Assembly: GCF_018622995.1 (NCBI RefSeq)
Contig: NZ_CP076022.1
Span: forward strand, 1,426,001 to 1,490,000
Length of the DNA stretch: 64,000 nt
Source: Arthrobacter jiangjiafuii
Lineage (GTDB): Bacteria > Actinomycetota > Actinomycetes > Actinomycetales > Micrococcaceae
Reading direction: 5' to 3'
Position 1 is the first letter of the stretch. The number at the start of each line of letters is the position of its first letter. This document shows positions 60,279 through 64,000 of this stretch, in pieces. The position numbers and the translations under genes were made by a program. The notes under the pieces are model-generated. The model was given only the letters and a program-made list of their open reading frames with translations. It searched no databases and was not told the DNA's origin.

Positions 60279-61589
60279 ATGACTACCGACACCACCACAT
60301 CCGAGATTGAACTCACCATCGGCGCCCCCGCCCACGGCGGCCATTTTGTGGCCCGCCACGAAGGGCGTGTGGTCTTTGTCCGTCATGCCCTCCCCGGAGA
60401 GCGCGTCCGTGCCCGCCTGACAGACGCGGCCGACGGCGCCAGCTTCTGGCGTGCCGACGTCACCGAAGTCCTGGAAGCGGCTCCGGGCCGGGTCGAGCAT
60501 TTCTGGCCCGAGGCAGATGCGCTGCGCGCCGCCTCCCGCGGCCGGCTGCCGGTGGGCGGAGCCGAGTTCGGCCACATCGACCTTGCGACCCAGCGCGCCC
60601 TTAAGGCCGACATCTTCGCCGAGCAGCTGCTGCGCCTGGCCAAGGTGGACCAGAAGGTAACGGTCGAACCGGCCCTGGACGAACGCGCCGACGGCCTGCA
60701 CTGGCGGACCCGGGCCAGCTTCTCCGTGGCCCCGGGCGGCCGCCTGGCCATGCATGCCCACCGCTCCGACGAGCTCATCCCCGTCCAGCGCATGCCGCTG
60801 GCCGTGGAGGCCGTCAACAACCTGCAGCTCTGGGACGTCGACTTCAGCGGAGTATCCCGCGTTGAAGTGGCCGTACCGACAACCGGTGCGCCCCTGGTCC
60901 TGCTGATTCCGGCAGCCGGTGCCCATCCCAAGTCGCTGGGGCGCATCGCATCCGCCCTTCCCACCGGCACCTCCATTGCCTCCTGGGACCCCGAAACCTC
61001 CACCCTGAACCGCCTGCGCGGCCGCACCTGGGTGCAGGAAACCGTACTGGGCCACGATTACCGCGTCACCGGTGCCGGCTTCTGGCAGATCCACCGCAAC
61101 GCCCCGCAGACCCTGATCGGTGCGGTACTGGACGGACTGCAGATCCAGCCGGGGGAGCAGATCGCCGACCTGTACGCCGGCGCCGGCCTGTTCACTGCAC
61201 CGCTGGCCGATGCTGCCGGGGAAAGCGGGCGCGTGCTGTCCGTCGAGGCTTCCGCCGCTGCGAGCCGTGACGCCCGCAAGAACCTGTTTGCCGCCCCGCA
61301 GGTCGAAATCCTGCAGGGACGCGTGGACAAGGCGCTGGCCGCGTACGAAGGCCGGCTCGACGTCGTCCTGCTGGATCCGCCGCGCGTGGGTGCCGGCAAG
61401 GACGTGGTGGGCCAGATCGTGGCCGCCGCGCCGCGCGCCGTCGGCTACGTCTCCTGCGATCCGGCCTCCTTTGCCCGCGACCTGGGCTACTTCCAGGATC
61501 TGGGCTGGAAGCTTGAGTCGCTGCGGGTCTTTGACCTCTACCCGCACACGCACCACATGGAGTCCTTCGCGGTGCTGACCCCGGCCTAA
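60279..61589 (+). CDS. Class I RNA m5U methyltransferase (TrmA/RlmD family, TRAM domain)
   Basis: 436 residues. N-terminal TRAM RNA-binding domain (about 8-70, HGGHFVARHEGRVVFVRHALPGE). SAM-binding motif IADLYAGAGLFTAPLAD, DPPRVGAGKDVV, and catalytic Cys in GYVSCDPASFARDL. It should methylate U to m5U in tRNA or rRNA. The 4Fe-4S motif CxxxxxCGGC of E. coli RlmD is absent: the aligned stretch is ALRAASRGRLPVGGAEFGH, with no cysteines. The target (tRNA U54 or a 23S site) cannot be decided from the sequence. Confidence 0.9.
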   Translation: MTTDTTTSEIELTIGAPAHGGHFVARHEGRVVFVRHALPGERVRARLTDAADGASFWRADVTEVLEAAPGRVEHFWPEADALRAASRGRLPVGGAEFGHIDLATQRALKADIFAEQLLRLAKVDQKVTVEPALDERADGLHWRTRASFSVAPGGRLAMHAHRSDELIPVQRMPLAVEAVNNLQLWDVDFSGVSRVEVAVPTTGAPLVLLIPAAGAHPKSLGRIASALPTGTSIASWDPETSTLNRLRGRTWVQETVLGHDYRVTGAGFWQIHRNAPQTLIGAVLDGLQIQPGEQIADLYAGAGLFTAPLADAAGESGRVLSVEASAAASRDARKNLFAAPQVEILQGRVDKALAAYEGRLDVVLLDPPRVGAGKDVVGQIVAAAPRAVGYVSCDPASFARDLGYFQDLGWKLESLRVFDLYPHTHHMESFAVLTPA

Positions 61590-61907
61590 CCGGGCCGCCG
61601 CGTAACAGGCGCGGCAGGTGTTGCACCAGGGGCGTCGGGCCCGGAGTCCGGCGCCCCGCGCGTATCTTCAAGGTCACAGGGCCGTGTAACGGATAGTATA
61701 AGAGCAGTTGTGCAGATCCGCGCCGTTTTTTGGGGAGTCTTCGCCTGCTTTGGCGGGCAGGCCTTTTCGGTCGGCAGGGGGATTTCCCGGCAGCGAAAAT
61801 AGTCCACCATTTTCTCAGCCGTCCCCCGTGGCACCGGTTAGGGAGTCCTAACTGGCACGCCGCGGACCGCTGGACAAAGATAATACGGTGGCGAGAGGAG
61901 TCCTATT
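61590..61907 (+). promoter_or_regulatory. 318-base acnA upstream region
   Basis: No gene is seen. Two -10-like elements, TAGTAT near 61692 and TAATAC at 61881-61886, could drive acnA. Between them is the palindrome GTTAGG-GAGT-CCTAAC (61837-61852), a possible operator. It does not resemble the corynebacterial AcnR site. Confidence 0.4.
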
Positions 61908-64000
61908 ATGACTAATGTGGACAGCTTCGGATCCAAGGGCGTACTAAACGTCGGTGGAAACGAATATGAAATTTTCCGGTTGAATTCCGTCGAAGGCGCA
62001 AAGAGCCTTCCGTTCAGCCTTAAGGTCCTGCTGGAGAACCTGCTGCGCACCGAAGACGGTGCCAACATCACCGCAGACCACGTACGCGCCCTGGCGCAGT
62101 GGGATGCCAACGCAGAGCCCAGCACTGAAATCCAGTTCACCCCCGCTCGGGTCATCATGCAGGACTTCACCGGTGTGCCCTGCATCGTTGACCTGGCAAC
62201 CATGCGTGAAGCCGTTGCAGAACTCGGTGGAGATCCCAAGCGGGTCAATCCGCTGGCTCCGGCCGAAATGGTCATTGACCACTCGGTCCAGATCGACGCC
62301 TTCGGCAATGCCGGCGCCCTCGAGCGCAACATGGAAATCGAATACCAGCGCAACGGCGAGCGGTACCAGTTCCTTCGCTGGGGCCAGACGGCGTTTGACG
62401 ACTTCAAGGTTGTTCCCCCGGGCATGGGCATTGTCCACCAGGTCAACATTGAGTACCTGGCCCGCACGGTCATGACCCGCGAGGTCGACGGCGTCCTGCG
62501 CGCCTACCCGGACACCTGCGTCGGCACCGACTCCCACACCACCATGGTCAACGGCCTGGGCGTGCTCGGCTGGGGCGTCGGCGGCATCGAAGCCGAGGCT
62601 GCCATGCTCGGCCAGCCCGTCTCCATGCTTATCCCGCGCGTTGTCGGCTTCAAGCTCACCGGTGAGATCCCGGCGGGCGCCACTGCCACCGACGTCGTGC
62701 TGACCATCACCGAAATGCTGCGCAAGCACGGTGTTGTCGGCAAGTTCGTGGAGTTCTACGGAGAAGGCGTCGGAGCCGTTCCCCTGGCCAACCGCGCCAC
62801 CATCGGCAACATGAGCCCGGAATTCGGTTCCACTGCGGCGATCTTCCCGATCGACGACGTGACGCTGGAATACCTGCGCCTGACCGGCCGCTCCACCGAA
62901 AGCGTGGACCTCGTCGAGGCCTACGCCAAGGAACAGGGCCTCTGGCACGACCCGTCCATCGAGATCCAGTACTCCGAGTACCTCGAGCTGGACCTGTCCA
63001 CCGTTGTTTCCTCCATCGCCGGCCCGAAGCGCCCGCAGGACCGCGTGGAACTGACCAACGCCAAGGAACAGTTCCGCAAGGATCTGAAGAACTACGTCCA
63101 CGAGACGGTTGAAGCCGAGAGCGGCACCGTCGACGAGGCTCTGGAAGAAACCTTCCCGGCCTCGGATGCGCCGTCGTTCAACGCCAACGCCACGCAGATC
63201 GAAGACAAGGAACACGACCTGGTCTCCAAGCGGGACGCCCCGGCGGACCGCTCCAGGAACTCCGTTCCGGTCACCATGGCAGACGGCCGCAGCTTCGAGC
63301 TGGACCACGGCGCCGTGTCGATCGCTTCGATCACCTCCTGCACCAACACGTCCAACCCGTCGGTGATGATGGCAGCAGCAGTGCTGGCCCGCAACGCCGT
63401 GGAAAAGGGCCTCGCCTCCAAGCCGTGGGTCAAGACCTCCGTGGCTCCGGGTTCCAAGGTAGTCACCGACTACTACGAGAAGTCCGGCCTGATCCCGTAC
63501 CTGGAGAAGCTCGGCTTCTTCGTGGTCGGCTACGGCTGCGCCACCTGCATCGGTAACTCCGGCCCCCTGGAAGAGGAAATCTCCACGGCCATCAACGAGG
63601 CCGACCTGGCAGTCACCGCAGTGCTCTCCGGTAACCGCAACTTCGAAGGCCGCATCAACCCGGACGTGAAGATGAACTACCTGGCCTCCCCGCCGCTGGT
63701 AGTCGCCTACGCACTGGCCGGCACCATGGACTTCGACTTCGATGCTGACCCGCTGGGCCAGGACGAGGCCGGCAACGACATCTTCCTGAAGGACATCTGG
63801 CCGAACCCGGTCGAGGTCCAGGAGATCATCGACGCCTCCATCAACAAGGAGATGTTCAGCAACAGCTACGACACCATCTTCGAAGGCGACGACCGCTGGA
63901 AGTCCCTGCCCACCCCCGAAGGTGCAACCTTCGAGTGGGATATGGAGTCCACGTACGTGCGGAAGCCCCCGTACTTCGAGGGCATGAAGGCCCAGCCGGA
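61908..64000 (+). CDS. acnA: Aconitate hydratase (3' truncated)
   Basis: Citrate/isocitrate isomerase of the TCA cycle, 697 residues visible of about 890-940. The 4Fe-4S ligands are present: Cys478 in [11 protein letters not shown], and Cys544 and Cys547 in [13 protein letters not shown]. Other family blocks: [56 protein letters not shown]. Residues about 405-435 are an actinobacterial insertion containing [13 protein letters not shown]. The sequence runs off the window edge, so the swivelling C-terminal domain is missing. ATG 61908 follows AGAGGAGTC. Confidence 0.97.
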   Translation, partial: MTNVDSFGSKGVLNVGGNEYEIFRLNSVEGAKSLPFSLKVLLENLLRTEDGANITADHVRALAQWDANAEPSTEIQFTPARVIMQDFTGVPCIVDLATMREAVAELGGDPKRVNPLAPAEMVIDHSVQIDAFGNAGALERNMEIEYQRNGERYQFLRWGQTAFDDFKVVPPGMGIVHQVNIEYLARTVMTREVDGVLRAYPDTCVGTDSHTTMVNGLGVLGWGVGGIEAEAAMLGQPVSMLIPRVVGFKLTGEIPAGATATDVVLTITEMLRKHGVVGKFVEFYGEGVGAVPLANRATIGNMSPEFGSTAAIFPIDDVTLEYLRLTGRSTESVDLVEAYAKEQGLWHDPSIEIQYSEYLELDLSTVVSSIAGPKRPQDRVELTNAKEQFRKDLKNYVHETVEAESGTVDEALEETFPASDAPSFNANATQIEDKEHDLVSKRDAPADRSRNSVPVTMADGRSFELDHGAVSIASITSCTNTSNPSVMMAAAVLARNAVEKGLASKPWVKTSVAPGSKVVTDYYEKSGLIPYLEKLGFFVVGYGCATCIGNSGPLEEEISTAINEADLAVTAVLSGNRNFEGRINPDVKMNYLASPPLVVAYALAGTMDFDFDADPLGQDEAGNDIFLKDIWPNPVEVQEIIDASINKEMFSNSYDTIFEGDDRWKSLPTPEGATFEWDMESTYVRKPPYFEGMKAQP

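Noticed and set aside
61944-63308. 454-residue open frame antisense to acnA, and similar long frames antisense to parE (27630-29093) and cydA (30640-32466)
   Set aside because: Same GC artefact; no recognisable domains or ribosome binding sites, and they oppose well-supported genes.
1-64000. tRNA or rRNA genes
   Set aside because: No cloverleaf with a TTCGA-type T loop or rRNA-like conserved block was noticed in any intergenic region; a tRNAscan-type search would settle this.

Overview
The window is high-GC actinobacterial chromosome, most likely from an Arthrobacter-type member of the Micrococcaceae (inference). The grounds are the GC-rich third codon positions, frequent GTG and TTG starts, actinobacterial domain families (SepH, DUF3071, DUF4191, DUF4192, DUF4193, DUF3093, DUF3159, DUF3710, DUF5998, PAC2), a mycobacterial/streptomycete-style GlnR operator, and the gene order. 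No tRNA, rRNA, insertion sequence, prophage or CRISPR array was found. There are 54 supported protein genes. The first (amino-acid transporter) and last (aconitase) are cut by the window edges.

Layout. 1-3.7 kb: amino-acid ABC transporter and small membrane proteins. 3.8-5.3 kb: glnA with an upstream GlnR operator. 5.5-20.5 kb: the lipoate/2-oxoacid dehydrogenase neighbourhood (lipB-lipA-DUF4191, lpdA, sucB, pepA), with a Ser/Thr kinase and a giant tricorn-like protease on the other strand. 20.8-29.2 kb: PAC2 protein, MFS transporter, DUF4192 protein, the principal sigma factor sigA, a small zinc protein and parE. 29.3-38.2 kb: a BlaI/M56-peptidase pair divergent from cydA-cydB-cydDC, then a tandem GNAT protein. 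38.3-41.5 kb: a DtxR-family regulator of MntR type, and an alcohol dehydrogenase divergent from a TetR regulator. 41.6-44.8 kb: copper operon csoR-copZ-copA. 45.3-47.8 kb: parC. 48-53.4 kb: a GNAT/acyl-CoA-synthetase fusion, DUF5998, phosphodiesterase and thymidine kinase. 53.5-64 kb: sepH, DUF4193, DUF3093, dut, DUF3710, OB-fold, DUF3159, two TrkA proteins, an RNA methyltransferase and acnA.

How genes work together. LipB and LipA make and attach the lipoyl cofactor used by SucB, and Lpd reoxidises it. CydDC is needed to assemble the CydAB bd oxidase, and the BlaI/M56 pair sits in position to control it. CsoR, CopZ and CopA form a self-contained copper sensing, carrying and export unit. ParE and ParC are the two halves of a second type II topoisomerase, 16 kb apart.

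The most unusual structures are non-coding. (1) Three convergent gene junctions (near 6.1, 38.2 and 58.7 kb) carry the same degenerate 17-bp core (ASTGTSGRSNTSRYGCC). It repeats every 30-31 bp and then flips orientation, with exactly 19 bp between the innermost cores at all three sites. The three other long convergent junctions carry different short repeats. (2) A palindrome TTCTAC-N5-GTAGAA occurs twice in front of cydA and once, with one mismatch, upstream of a distant small membrane-protein gene, suggesting a BlaI/M56 respiratory regulon. (3) Eight genes share a leaderless promoter layout: TANNNT followed by exactly six bases and the start codon.
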